Below, one piece after another: positions 1-11,238 of a DNA stretch of 64,000 nt (positions are counted from its first letter, which is position 1; every line of letters begins with the position of its first letter). The stretch is from the NCBI GenBank assembly GCA_014529385.2, contig CM043968.1, positions 10,921,648 through 10,985,647 of the forward strand, in the 5' to 3' direction. Source of the DNA: Adiantum capillus-veneris. Taxonomy: Eukaryota > Streptophyta > Polypodiopsida > Polypodiales > Pteridaceae. The translations under genes and the position numbers were made by a program. The notes beneath the pieces are model-generated. The model was not told the origin of the DNA. It worked only from the letters and a program-made list of their open reading frames with translations, and did not search any database.

Positions 1-775
1 AATTCCTATTTCAAAGTACTTCTCTACATAGTCATTTAGTAGAATACTGTATGCCCATCAGTATCCTTGAAATCTCCAAAAGAAATCAGTGACTTTATTC
101 CATCGAGGTAACTTGTGACAAAGCAGCGGAGTAACGCCTCTCTTGTGCAGTCCGCACCGCACTAGATTCAACCTGCTTATTCATCAGTAACTCTTTGAAT
201 AGTCGGTGCTAAACAAAAAGCTTCAAGGTAAAGTTGTAAAATCTGAGGAGTATCTGCTAGGTCCTCCTCCTCCATTCACTTGGCATCCAGAGCCGGATAG
301 TTCTTGAACTTGGCTAAATACTGGCGTGTCAGCTTACCTTTCACTTTTATTTCCTTATGAGCCAGTACTTATTTTGGAATGAGAATCTCCTCTGTTTCTT
401 CCACTTCGGGCTGCTCTTCTCTGCCCTTTTCCATTGGCACTTCACCTTTGAAAGGTCTCAAACAAGTATGTGGTAACTTCAGCTTGAAGGATGTTTCTTT
501 GAGCCATCTGGAAAGGGCCATAGTATTGCATACCTAGCTTTGGAAAAAGCCGCTCCTTACCCTTTTGTTTCTGCAGGCGTGCCTTCTCAAACCGTAAAAG
601 CACCTAATCATCCTTCCGACCTTAGCAAAAGTAGTGTCAAGATCCTATGTGTACTGATATGCATCAAAAATCTCATCTTTGGTGCTCAGAATAGGTGAAA
701 CCTTCTTGACACCCTCGATAATCTCAAATGGTGGTTTCCTCGTAGACGTATGTGTCACAAAGTGGTGATGTGGCT
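1..775 (-). pseudogene. Gypsy integrase C-terminus plus chromodomain, antisense fragment
   Basis: Read on the minus strand, about 775 down to 440 encodes the C-terminal part of a Ty3/gypsy integrase, including the stretch PPFEIIEG, then STKDEIFDA, then a basic segment. About 400 down to 240 resembles a chromodomain: it contains VKGKLTRQYLAKFKNYPALD with an acidic WMEEED-like end, the form seen at the end of chromovirus pol. Several in-frame stops are present. The same integrase stretch occurs on the plus strand at 6859-7000 with clear similarity (PFEIIEG, STKDKIFEAD), so this is an inverted relative of the next element. Positions 1-240 would be the element's 3' end but show no recognisable motif. 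The fragment continues beyond the window. Confidence 0.75.
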
Positions 776-850
776 AACCGCACCGAAAAGACTGACACAT
801 GGTAGCAGTATGGATCCTCGGATAATGCATTGGCAGGTTGACGTGGCCAA

Positions 851-2276
851 TTGTATGGAATTCGGGAAATTGCGGCGCTGATGACGTTGCAATGTACAGA
901 TCTCTTGAAGATTGAAGAGATAAAACGTCGACAATTGGTTGACGAGGCAACAAAGCAGATGATTAAAATTGCGAAGGATCCAAAATTTGCAAATTTTTTG
1001 TCTCAGCAATCCCTCACAGAAGTACACACCCAGTGGCAGAAGGCCACAGAGCCACCCATCGAACCGACAATCAAGAAATCTCCTTCTTTTGAGGATGTTT
1101 ACAGAGCAAGAATTACAAGATGTGGTTCAAACACAGATTAGCCAGCTTTTGGAGCAAACAACAAATCCAAAAAGCATGAGAAAAAGCACAAGAAAGGAAC
1201 TGACTTCTCGGGTTATTTGGGTCGTCAATCATCTTTTGCATCGGCGACAAAGCAGAAGAAGCATGTACGATCTGAAGGATTATCTAGTTCTTCTTCGTCT
1301 TCTTCTTCTGTCAGTTCTTTTAGCTCTTTTGACTCGAGCGAAGAAGACAAAAAAGGCAAAAAGCGAAGCAAAAAGCAAAGCTTCAGGAAGGGCAAGAAAA
1401 AGGCAAAGAAGGCTAAATTTCGCCTAGTTTTTGACAGTTCTAGAGAGAGTCAACCTCAGACAGTTCGGACTTCGACGATCACATGTTTTATGCAAAAAAG
1501 AAGCATTTTTATAAAGCCAACCAATATGACTTCCTCGAAGATAAAAGTAAGAAAGTAAGAGAATTCAAAGAAGATGGACAGTCAATTAAGTTTGACTCTT
1601 TTTCTAGATTCCGAGGGCTTTGGCCTTCATACAGCATTTTGACAAAGCCTTCTTTGGAGGGCATTACTCAGAGCACTCCAAGATTAGGAGGGCTACATCT
1701 TTCTTCAAGGGAAATGCTCGAACATGGTGGTCCACCCTTCTACTAAGAAAGGAAGCTCCAATTAAATGGTTGAAATTTAAAAGGCTTTTTATTTCTTCTT
1801 GGTTGACTCGGGAGTACGAACAAGATATACGAACTGCTTGGAGTCATCTTTGGATGACCAAGGGAGATTCTTTGGACGCTTATTGCGAGAGATTTTGGAG
1901 GTCTTTTCTACCACCCTCTTCGTTTAAGAAGGTCTCGTTTAAAGAACAAATTGAGTGGTTTTACTGCAAACTTCCTACAGAGATTTGAGACTACTGCTTG
2001 GAACAAAAGTCAAATTCTATTCAAGAATTGATGGGTCATGCGAAACGGGGTTTTGCGATACATTCAGGCAATTTGACTTACGCCATTGATGAGATCATGA
2101 CTCAGAGAACCTAACAGACTTCTAACAATGAAAGTAGAAAGAGAGAGAGTTCCCAAAAAAAGAAAGACAAGGATTCACGACCCCGGCTCACACTTCGAGA
2201 GAGGGCCAACTACATCAAAGAGGGGAAGTGTTTAGGATGCGTGGAACATGGGCACGTCTCCGCGAAGTGCCCTTAA
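851..2276 (+). pseudogene. Gypsy gag, frameshifted
   Basis: Gag (capsid/nucleocapsid) remnant spread over several frames. 851-1141 and 969-1427 carry an N-terminal charged region. 1217-1450 holds a serine run followed by a strongly basic Lys-rich stretch. 1620-1988 contains the retrotransposon gag core with FFKGNARTWWST and a C-terminal DAYCERF segment. A CCHC zinc knuckle lies at 2229-2270 (Cys, Cys, His, Cys at spacing 2-4-4) and is followed at once by a stop. At least three frame changes are needed to follow it, so it is not translatable as it stands. No 5' LTR or primer site is seen upstream; the antisense fragment at 1-775 lies there instead. Confidence 0.8.
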
Positions 2277-2454
2277 AAGGCACAGCAAGAACAAAATGAA
2301 GACATGCCAGAGAGTTCGAGAGCAGTTGAGGGACGTGGCAAAAAAGGCAAGATGAAAGCAGGATTGGTTCCAGATTGCATGGGTACTGACCCAAGCACGA
2401 TTGATGAAAGTACAAAACTTATGTCGAACTTGGGGCAAAGTGAAAGATCAAGAA

Positions 2455-2812
2455 GCCCTGATTTTCTTTGATGGAGGAGCCAAGGCCAACTTCATTTCAC
2501 CCAAATTGGCAGCACGGCTTGAGATTACACCGGATCGGATGGGACCACAAGAGAGGCAGTTCTAGCGCCACCCGGACGGGACATAGCCATTACATTTGTC
2601 ATTGGTAAACTTCGGTCGCATTGTCAGGGGTATTTGGGCACGAGGACTTTTACATAATGTCCTTGGAAGGTTGTGATGTCCTCCTTGGAGTCCCTTGGTA
2701 CCATAAGAACAGCGCCGTGGTCGATTATCGGGCGAAGAAAGCGACATTGACAAATGAAAAGGGCCGAAAAATTGTACTTCGATGTGAAATTGAAGGGCGA
2801 GTCTGCCCCTAA
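2455..2812 (+). pseudogene. Gypsy aspartic protease, degenerate
   Basis: This retroviral-type aspartic protease would cleave the gag-pol polyprotein. 2460-2550 encodes FFDGGAKANFISPKLAARL, where the usual D-S/T-G active site reads D-G-G. After a frame change, 2621-2812 gives the C-terminal half with VLLGVPWYHKNSAVVDY, the equivalent of the LGMDWL region. It lies between the gag zinc knuckle and RT, the standard gypsy order. The frameshift and altered active site suggest it is dead, although some gypsy lineages tolerate DGG; I cannot tell which applies. Confidence 0.72.
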
Positions 2813-3491
2813 TGTATCGGCTTCGGCCTATGTTAAATTAATAAAATCCAGTTTGTTTGTTTACTCGTGCCAAGATTTTCTCCACACTCATGCCGATTGC
2901 TTTTCTGAGGGCCTGCTGGGCGAGCTGCCACCATCTCGTCCTGAGGATCATACTATTGATCTGATACCTGGAAGCACTCCACCGAACCGTCCACCTTACC
3001 GTGTGAGCCGAGCCCAGAATGAAGAGATTATGAACCAAGTGAAAGACCTCTTGGAAAAGGGTCTTATCGAGCCGAGTACTTCACCCTACTGCTCTCCGAT
3101 GTTGGTTTTAAAGAAAGACGGATCTTGGAGAATGTGCATTGATTATAGAGCTCTCAATAAAATCACCATCAAGAACAAATTTCTGATTCCGAAGATCGAT
3201 GATATTCTTGACAGATTACATGACTTCTCTTGTTTCAGCAGGATCGATTTGAAAAGCGGATATCATCAGATCCGAATCGCGCCAGGAGATGTCTACAAGA
3301 CAACTTTTCGGACAAGCTTCGATTTATATGAATTTTTGGTGATGCCTTTTGGCCTTACCAATGCTCCAACGACTTTTAACGGAATGATGGATAGGATTTT
3401 CAGAGAGTACAAATCCTTTGTCGGCACTTTCTTTGATGACATTATAGTCTTCTCTAAGGATGAGGCGGAACATAAACAACATTTGCTATGA
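2754..3491 (+). pseudogene. Gypsy reverse transcriptase (fingers and palm)
   Basis: An open stretch of about 245 codons encodes Ty3/gypsy RT. In order it has [52 protein letters not shown] and the catalytic [11 protein letters not shown], the gypsy form of YxDD. It lies directly after the protease remnant. The frame ends at a TGA at 3489-3491 in mid-domain, and coding similarity continues past it. The window therefore keeps the polymerase core almost intact while the element as a whole is broken. Confidence 0.9.
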
Positions 3492-4478
3492 GTCTTTCAA
3501 GCATTGCGAGATCACAAGTTAGTAATCAATGCCAAGAAGAGTGAATTTTTCTTACCGGAGATACACTTTTTGGGACACATCGTCTCATCGGCATGAGTAC
3601 AGATGGACCCGGCCAAGATTGAGACTATACGTGATTTACCCGATTTGAAGAATGTTCATGAAGTAAGAAGCTTTTTGGGCTTATGTTCTTACTAACGGCG
3701 GTTCAACCGGTAGTTCATTAGAAAGTTTGCAGAGGTTGCTTCCCCTTTGCATATTTTGACACAGAAAGGAGTCTCTTTCTCGTAGGGACCCACAGAGGTG
3801 ATTGCCTTTCAGACTTTGAAAGAGAAATTGACTACGGGACCAGTTTTGACTTTGCCGGATTTGCAAAAGTCATTTGAAGTATATTGTGATGCTTGTGGTC
3901 GTAGTTCGGGTGCGGTCTTAATGCAAGAAAGCCATGTGATTGCCTATGAGAGCCGATTGTTTTCAAGGCCAGAATTGACAACACAAATTTATGAGAAAGA
4001 GCTTTTGGCGGTTATCCATGCTCTTAATTAGTGGCGACATTACTCGGAGCCGATTTTATGGTCTTCACTGATCATCAGAGTTTACGCTACTTCTTGTCAC
4101 AGAAGCAGCTTTCCGAAAAGCAGATGCGGTGGGCTAACATCTTGTCACAGTTTCACTTCCAGATTGTCCATGTACAGGGACAAAAGAACTTGGTGGCAAA
4201 TGCTTTGTCCCGGAAGCCGTTAGTCTTGGCTATTTCCGTGATTCAACATAGAAGCTTCGAGGACATGGTCGATCAGTACGCCACAGATACAGATTTTTCA
4301 GATGTATTCAGTCGAATACAGAATGGGGAGGTAGTAGCGGGATATTCCATACGGGATGGCTACTTGATGAAGAAAACGATGTTGTGCGTTACACAGCCGT
4401 TGAGGGAGAAGGTTCTAACCGAATGCCAGTGTCCACCATTTTACGGGTCACCGCGGCATTGATACCACCATAAAAGTG
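3492..4478 (+). pseudogene. Gypsy RT thumb, RNase H and start of integrase
   Basis: This continues the RT above. 3492-3700 gives the thumb with HFLGHIVSS, interrupted by in-frame stops. 3798-4031 gives the RNase H start with VYCDACGRSSGAVLMQ and YEKELLAVIHALN, followed by a stop. A frame change near 4031-4045 leads into 4031-4462 with FTDHQSLRYFLSQKQL and the LSRK end of RNase H. The last codons reach the region just before the integrase HHCC finger and stop at 4460-4462. Homology to the corresponding integrase start resumes at 6197. Confidence 0.85.
4384..4478 (+). repeat. Left copy of a 90 bp diverged direct repeat
   Basis: This stretch (pre-integrase linker of the gypsy element) is repeated at 6197-6287. 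Both contain GGTTCTAACCGAAT-like text, then CAC.GTCCACC, then GGGTCACC.CGGCATTG and TACCACC. By eye they differ at roughly one base in five. They flank a 1.7 kb segment without gypsy coding. Confidence 0.7.
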
Positions 4479-4636
4479 TAAGGTGCAGCGGATGTGAATG
4501 TTGAACTGTGCTCAAGATGAGTGCTCCGAACTGTGCTCAAGGGTTCCTTTTACTTCCGGAAGGGAGAGCCTTTTGTTCCTTTAGTGAGAGAGTGCAAATG
4601 ATCACAAACAAAGTGAATGACACTGTGAATGAAGGT

Positions 4637-4639
<3 letters not shown>

Positions 4640-4699
<60 letters not shown>
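4640..4699. repeat. (GA)30 microsatellite
   Basis: An uninterrupted GA dinucleotide run of 60 bases, bounded by GGTGTT on the left and ATACGAC on the right. Confidence 0.97.
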
Positions 4700-4702
<3 letters not shown>

Positions 4703-4852
4703 CGACACTAGAATGTTGTCAAACCCTCCTCCAAGGGCTCCCCTCTGTATGGCGAGAGAGGTCTATGCTTTTGATTACACAAATTTGGTACAATGGTCTA
4801 GATGCAATGGACTTGCCGACGATGTCAACGACAATGATGACGACGAGGAGAC

Positions 4853-5285
4853 GGGCTGAAACCTGAAAACGCTAGGGGCTGAATTCTGCAAATGTGCTGA
4901 ATTCTGACATTGTGTCGACGAGGACGGCGATGGCGACGACGCGACGACGATGTGCTGAAAACGCAGATGCTGAAATCTGCAAACAGCGGGCTGAAACTGA
5001 AAACGCTGGCTGATCTGACCTGCGGCGAGGATCTGCTGCCGGTAGGTGAGATCCACGAGGTTTGGGGCTGTACATGCGGAGTCTTAAGTGCTGAAAACTG
5101 AAAACGCTAATGACTGAGGCTGATCTGTCGTCGAGAATCTGCAAAATGCTGATGCTATCTGCAAAAACGCTAGGCCTGATTTGGGATTTGCAAAACGCCG
5201 GGCTGATTTGCTACTGTTGAAAACGCTAGGCTGAATCTGAGCCAAAACGCTGGTCTTGATCTATTGTTGACTGGAAACGCTAGGT
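4853..5285. repeat. Degenerate short repeat built on CTGAAAACGCTAGG
   Basis: The core AAAACGC recurs at least nine times with variable spacing, usually followed by TAGG or TGG and then CTGA. In the right half the cores start near 5064+100, 5192, 5220, 5244 and 5274, about 24-30 bp apart. It does not code for any recognised product. Confidence 0.75.
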
Positions 5286-6196
5286 CACCTGCTGGTCTTG
5301 CAGAGAAGCTGCACTGTAAGTTGGTGGACTTGTGTTGCCTCTTCTTCCAAAAAATGCTAGCGCTAGGTTTCTTTTATAGTAACTTAGCAAATTTGCCCAG
5401 TTTCCCAACAAAGTATTAATAAGTGAAATGGATAAAATAGGGAAAATGGGTTCTGTGCACTGTAAAATGCTCATGATGGGTACTGATTGTCATGCTGATG
5501 ATCATGCTGTGTGCAGCCAAAGGATATGCAACTACTCTAAGTGCCTGGACATGCAGGGCCTGCGCACAGGCTCACAAAGGTGCCATAACACTTCCTAAGC
5601 TGACCTGAACCCTAGACGTGAAGTAGCTTGTCCACATGCACATAGGGTTAGATGTGCATGTGACATTCCCTCCTTTTCAAAGTGAGGTACTGGTACCGAA
5701 CTGTATGGCGTCGAGGGAGAGCGCCAACAATGTTTGGAATCCTGGGAAGGACTCTTCGGCGGCCCACTCTGATGCGTGGGTTGTGCGATACTTAAACTTC
5801 ATAAAGGTCTACAACGCTTGCTTCTTTGGGCCGTGCCAAAAGCGACACAAAGGGATCTGTGATTGCTTCAATGCTCCAACTTCGGCTATGGACGTAGGTC
5901 CACCTTCTTCAAGAAACTCCGAGGAGGAAAATTCTTGAAACCACTTCCAACACAAAATTATGAACATACCCACTTCATGTAGAGTGATTGGAAAAATACT
6001 ATGCTTCGTAAATGACTGTGCATGCAATTGAGATGAACCAAGTGACAGGGTGCCAAACCGTTCACCGAACACACGCAACAAGTGAGATCGAATCTTGACT
6101 TTCTGATCTAAATCTATCAACTGTGGCAAATCACAATGGAAACACCGACGCTTGTTGTGCTCTTTCTGAGAATGTGTCATGCCAAGGAAGAGACAT

Positions 6197-7205
6197 GGAA
6201 TGTAAATACATCCGTTAAGGGAAAAGGTTATAACCGAATTCCACTGTCCACCTTTTTCGGGTCACCACGGCATTGCTACCACCTTGAAAGATACTTCTCT
6301 TGGCCGAGACTCAAGGACGTGAACGATTTTGTACGCAGTTGCTTGGTATGCCAGAAGGTCAAGTTTGACAAGCATAAAGCACAGGGATTGTTACAACCTT
6401 TACCCATACCCACCCACCCTTGGGAAAGTATTGCAATGGATTTTTGATCTACTGAGAATAGAGAGTGGTCACGATGGTATCTGGACTGTTATTGACAGAT
6501 TTAGCAAGCAAGCTCATTTCATTCCATTGAAGAAAACAGTCAAGCCGGATCACTTAGCGAGACTGTTTGTGGCCCAGATCTTCAGATTACATGGCATGCC
6601 TGAGACGATTGTCTTCGACAGAGACCCCAGATTCACGAGTTTGTTTTGGAAGGCTATTTGGGAGAACATTGGCACGCGGTTGCAGTTCTTGTTATCGTTC
6701 CACCCGCAGACTGACGGGCAATCAGAGATGGCTAATTTAGTGGTACTAGATTTATTGAAGTCTACATCTCGGATCAGAAGACTAAATGGGAAAAGTATTT
6801 ACCTTTGGTGGAATTTGCCTACAATAACACGATATGTACTCTTCGACGGGGAAGGCGCCATTTGAGATTATTGAAGGTGCTACGAATGTTCCACCCTTAA
6901 GCACGAAAGATAAGATTTTTGAAGCCGACGAGTATACGCGGGACTTGGACATGGCTTTTGCCAAAGTCTGGGAGGCTTTGCAGAAATCTCAAGAAAGACA
7001 CAAAAAGGCAGCAGATCGACATCGTTGCGATTTGAAATTAAAGGAGAACGATTGGGTGCTCTTACTTTTTGATAAGGCATGCCTGAGAAAGAAAAAGAGA
7101 AAGGAGCGGCTTTTTCCAAAGCTTAGCATGAGATACTATGGACGTGGCATGGCTGTAGGGAATTCCATGTTTTACGGCAACAGTACGGATGCTTTTTCTT
7201 CCACG
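6197..7205 (+). pseudogene. Gypsy integrase, frameshifted
   Basis: Integrase inserts the cDNA into the genome. 6197-6287 repeats the linker found at 4384-4478. 6250-6447 gives the zinc-finger region with CLVCQKVK and the entry to the catalytic core. A frame change leads into 6440-6800 with TVIDRFSKQAHFIP (first Asp), VFDRDPRF (second Asp) and HPQTDGQSEMAN (Glu), so the D-D-E residues are present. Another shift leads to 6834-7140 with PFEIIEGA, STKDKIFEAD and the C-terminal basic segment ending in FPKLSMRYYG. No chromodomain follows, so the element is truncated at its 3' end. It is related to the antisense fragment at 1-775. Confidence 0.9.
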
Positions 7206-7632
7206 TAGGGCTGGCTGAAAATCTACGCAAGTTGCTTTATTTTACCAAGCAAGCTTGTGAGATGAATTGCTTTTATTTTTGAATGCTTTTAATTGGCAGC
7301 TTTTGGGGCTCTGCTTTTAGCATCCCTTGTAAACCTTTATAAGTGTGGGCAGGGCTCCCACTCTGCAGAGCATCTGGACGCAGAGTCTGAGAGTGAGACC
7401 CCTCCCACTCTCTTGTACTTTGAACACAGATTAATACAAAAAGAAATACTGAAATGGCGCCATTCTTTGGGGCCAATATCTCTAGGCACGGAACACCGCC
7501 GGGCCGTGTCGAATAAATTGTGAAGTGTGAGTTTTAAATGCGACACCCTTTAACCTTGTACACCTTTAACCTAGTCTTGATGCCATACTGCCGATAGAAT
7601 TTCTATTGCCGACACTAAGGGTAGCTAAGGAT
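7206..7632. other. Spacer after truncated gypsy integrase
   Basis: About 430 bp without a recognised gene. 7320-7540 has a TTTATAAG box-like site near 7336 and an AATAAATTG near 7511, which could be the remains of an LTR. No matching second LTR is seen. Confidence 0.4.
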
Positions 7633-7960
7633 CTTGAATGGATTGGACATGAATTGTCAAAGAGACTTGAAGATATAGAAAAGCTTGATGAACAAAGGCT
7701 AACAGCTGTAGCTCACATCTATACACAAAAGCGGAAACAAAACAGTTTTTTGATTCCCATCTAGTCACAAAAATCTTTAAAAAAGGGGACTTAGTTTTAG
7801 TCTATTCTCTTAAGCAACACATTTCAAAGTTTAAGAAAAGGGAAATGGACCGTTTATCATTGAAGATGTATCTGCAAGTGGAGCAGTTAAGTTGTCCACC
7901 CTAGATGGTGAACCAATGGTTAATTGGATTAGTGGATGCCGTTTAAAGAAGTACAAGTAG
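7633..7960 (+). pseudogene. Gypsy integrase C-terminal fragment (second lineage)
   Basis: About 105 codons encode the end of a gypsy integrase of a different lineage from the preceding element. A helical stretch (LEWIGHELSKRLEDIEKLDE) is followed by FKKGDLVLVYS and the GPF/Y-type IIEDVSASGAVKLSTLDG, ending in RLKKYK and TAG at 7958-7960. A frame change occurs near 7848. No other part of this element is recognisable nearby. It sits upstream of RPN3, which may mark where TE insertions separated that gene from its 5' end. Confidence 0.72.
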
Positions 7961-9222
7961 AGGAGCGCTAGAGAAAGGAAGAAAGAGATTGGTGTTGCTG
8001 AGAGAAAAGCAGCTTGGGCTGCCAGCGTTGGTTTTTTTAACCTTATTTTAATTGAGGGCTGCCCACTTATTGAGTGGACAGCCGGCCCTTTTTAAAAAAA
8101 GTCTGAACCTGCCCTAAAGCTCAATAAAACCTTATAAGCTGAAAACAATGCATACACAGCACTTCCCAGGCGTCCTTGGATGCAACAACATGCACGGATG
8201 CAATGCAGACATAGACTTCCTCGCGGGAAAGCATCTGCTTTCCCGAAAAGCAACCCGCTTTCTCAAAAAGCATCCGTTTTTCCTCAAAGTTTCCTCTGAA
8301 CCCATCTTCATTCAGGTGCTTGCTCATCCTTGTGCACAATTCTAACACAGTCAAGAATTTCCTCCCGACTATGGGATATTCCCTTTTCGATGCCCCCGTC
8401 ACCTACCTTGTGACGCATCAGGAATACCCTCACCTAGTCCTTTCCTACTGAACTTACTGTACAATCTCCTTCACGATGCTCTATGTCACCCATCCTATGA
8501 CGCATTAGAGATGTCCGTCCCCGGATGGTCGAATACCCGTCACCCATCCGATGTGACACATCAGAACCGTTCCTGGTGGGCTTACAGATATTCCCGTTCA
8601 CAATGCTCCCATCATTACTCTGAATGACGCACTAGAAATATCTGTACTTGGATGTCTCCAGTGAGAAAAACCCTCTCACTTAAAATTCCAATAATTCGTT
8701 TAGAAATAGTTTTTTGTCAGATAAAGTCAATTTAGCAACAGAGGGTGAGGCCCAGTACGTGTAAGACTGTTGCTTACCATGCTCCTTGGCCTCAAACCTC
8801 ATGTTGACCTAGCCTCACAAGTTCTCCTATCTGCTAGTGGTGATTGTTATTAGAAATGAGGCCTGTGGTCTGATCCGCCACGATGCTTGTGTTCACATAA
8901 GGGTGCACACGGACATGACAGCCCACTTTGTAGGGTCCTGGGGATGGATGCAAGATTACTTTTTCTGCTCTCACACCTCGCATGGTGTGCTATTGGTGGG
9001 TGAATTATTGATGTTGCTAAATTTGACTTGCTGTTGTGCTGTATTTTCCAGGTGAGTTTCCCTAATATTTGGTTGTGCTTTTGCTCGTGACTCTCACTGT
9101 TGAGATTTAGCTAGAGTTGGGTTGCAAGTTCCATCAATTTTGACATTTCTGCATGAAATTCAAACTTTGATTTGTCAAGGATTTTTTTTAATGGATTGCA
9201 TTTAAGCAATCAGTTTGTGCAG
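7961..9222. other. Region upstream of the first visible RPN3 exon
   Basis: No convincing gene is present. 8055-8089 forms an imperfect inverted repeat (AGGGCTG and CCACT against AGTGG and CAGCCGGCCCT). 8420-8660 repeats short blocks like CACCCATCC and GACGCATTAGA in a degenerate way. 8700-9222 is probably intron or 5' region of RPN3, but I could not find the exon for its first ~95 residues here. Confidence 0.5.
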
Positions 9223-10845
9223 GATGGTGAAAAGGATATGGAAGTGGATGGGCTGACCACAACATCACTTGTTTCTTCACACAAGTTAGTTTTGGTTCCT
9301 GAGCTGGAAGTTTTATGCTACTTGATGATACTTGTCTTCTTGATTGATCAGAAGCAGTACAAAGAGGTGATTTGTCTATGATGATGTTGATATTGGTAAA
9401 ATGTTTTTGTTTGCCTTTGATTATCAGTTTTCTGTTACCAGGCCAAGGGGTGTGCATCTTTTGCATTAGCAAGGTTGAAGTCCCTGAACAGGAGGAGTAT
9501 TGATGTTATTGCTGCACGACTTTACTTTTATTATTCGCTGACGTATGAGATGACTGATTCTCTCATTGAAATAAGAAGGTAAACTTTGAAGCTTACTACA
9601 TCCAAGAGGTTAGGGCTGAATTGTGAGCACAGCTCAAGTGAACAGATGATCTGAAACGCTTTTTTGGGTGCCAGTACACTGCTTGCACTGCACAGGACTG
9701 CTAATTTACGCCGCGATGAGCTTGGCCAGGTATTACTGAAGGTTTCTTTATAGCTTTAAAGCTATATAAGATTATCTTAATTACAAATGATTTATTCAAC
9801 AGGAGACCCTGCTTAACCTTCTCTTAAGGAACTATTTGCACTACAACTTGTATGACCAGGCAGAAAAATTGCGTTCCAAGACGCAACGCCTGGATTCCCA
9901 TTCCAATCAGCAGGTATGTACTTTGAGACATTTTTTGGGTTTCTGCTGTTTTAAATGGATGCTGAAAATCTAGTATGCGTTCGCAGCTTTGTCGTTACTT
10001 GTACTATCTTGGGAGAATCCGGACAATACAGCTTGAATACACTGATGCCAAGGACAGCCTCCTTCAAGCAGCTAGGAAGGCTCCTGCCAAAGCAAGAGGT
10101 TTTCGCATTCAGTGCAACAAGTGGGCTGCTATTGTTCGGTTATTACTTGGTGAGATACCTGAACGGACGACGTTTATGCAACCTGGGATGAAAAAGGCTT
10201 TGAAGCCTTACTTTGAGCTGACAAATGTAAGTTTTGCTATTGATAAATAACTGGTCGGTGAAATAAGAATGCGTGTTGGACTTTAGTTTTTATGATAATC
10301 TCCTGCTTCCCACTTTGGTAAACATGCAGGCTGTGCGTATCGGTGATCTTGCTCTCTTCCATATGGTAGCGGATAAAAATTCCAGTGTGTTTCACGCTGA
10401 CAGAACACACAATCTTATTGTTCGCCTTAGGCACAATGTGATTCGCACGGGGCTTCGTAATATCAGTATTTCCTACTCTCGCATCTCTCTTGGGGACATT
10501 GCTGCCAAGCTCAGACTTAACTCTGCAACAGCTGTGGCAGATGCTGAGAGTATTGTTGCCAAGGCTGTGAGAGATGGAGGTATTGAAGCCTCTGTGGATC
10601 ACGCAAATGGATGGATGCAGTCCAGAGAAATGGGCGATATTTACTCTTCTAATGAACCCCAGCTTGCTTTTCATTCTCGAATTGCCTTCTGTTTGAATAC
10701 TCACAATGAAGCAGTTAGAGCCCTCCGGTTTCCTCCCAATGCACACAAGGAAGAGTTGGAGAGTGCTGAGAAGCGACGTGAACGACAGCAGCAAGAACAG
10801 GAGCTGGCTAAGCACATTGCTGAGGAAGATGAGAGTGATTTTTAG
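9223..10845 (+). CDS. RPN3: 26S proteasome regulatory subunit RPN3 (PSMD3), lacks 5' exons
   Basis: RPN3 is a PCI-domain subunit of the 26S proteasome lid, scaffolding the RPN11 deubiquitinase subcomplex in nucleus and cytosol. Six exons join cleanly: 9223-9366, 9442-9578, 9675-9729, 9803-9913, 9987-10226 and 10330-10845. They give 400 residues and a TAG at 10843-10845. All five introns are GT-AG and only 73-103 bp. Recognisable stretches include [48 protein letters not shown], and [20 protein letters not shown] inside the PCI region (about fragment residues 150-330), then the acidic EEDESDF C-terminus typical of RPN3. Plant RPN3 is near 490 residues, so roughly the first 90-100 are missing. 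They may lie beyond a large TE-filled intron, or the locus may be 5'-truncated. No stop or frameshift is seen in the six exons. Confidence 0.95.
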
Positions 10846-11237
10846 ACTTCTGGGTAAGACATGGAGATTTTAGCAGATGTTGTGAGCCTTGTCTGCCACC
10901 CTAAACCGGCTTGGTGAGAATGAGTGGCCTTTTATCGTGTTCTGAGTTCTTGCTGTCACAAGTACATAATTTTTACATACCACCAGTAACTGCTGACTTG
11001 ATAGTCGAGGTATGAGGCGCACTTTTTTTCTAGGTGGTTTTTATAAAAAATTGTGGCTCACTGAGCTCAATGTTTTGTTGGTTGGGTTTATGATATTCAA
11101 GTCAAGTGCCTCTATTTGAGAATATGCTATATAAGTGGATCCTATGTGCTGAGGTTTTCTTTGAGGCTTCCTGCCTTATAGTAAGGCTGTGTTCCTCTCT
11201 TGAGTCGGTATATTCTGTCTTGTTTGTTGCGGAAGTT

Positions 11238-11238
<1 letters not shown>
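10846..11238 (+). other. RPN3 3' untranslated and downstream region
   Basis: Follows the RPN3 stop and has no ORF of interest. It is T-rich with TTTTTTTCT and TTATAAAAAATTG near 11020-11055. There is no exact AATAAA, so the poly(A) site is not defined by sequence alone. Confidence 0.45.

Larger units (their letters stand above)
4479..6196. other. Non-gypsy insert between the two 90 bp repeats
   Basis: This 1.7 kb segment separates the gypsy RNase H from its integrase. It holds a (GA)30 tract at 4640-4699, a degenerate short repeat at 4853-5285, an AT-richer part at 5300-5640, and an open stretch at 5636-5938 with no recognised motif. I see no LTR, transposase or terminal inverted repeat. It may be a decayed insertion, or filler between two different family members. 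Confidence 0.5.

Noticed and set aside
4508-4859. Open frames with Arg-Glu repeats over the GA tract
   Set aside because: They are translations of the (GA)30 microsatellite and have no other support.
8055-8089. Inverted repeat AGGGCTG / CAGCCGGCCCT as a terminator
   Set aside because: It is imperfect, and factor-independent hairpin terminators are not expected in a plant nuclear region.
8837-9055. Open stretch before the first visible RPN3 exon as the missing N-terminus
   Set aside because: Its translation shows none of the RPN3 N-terminal features and has no good splice to 9223.
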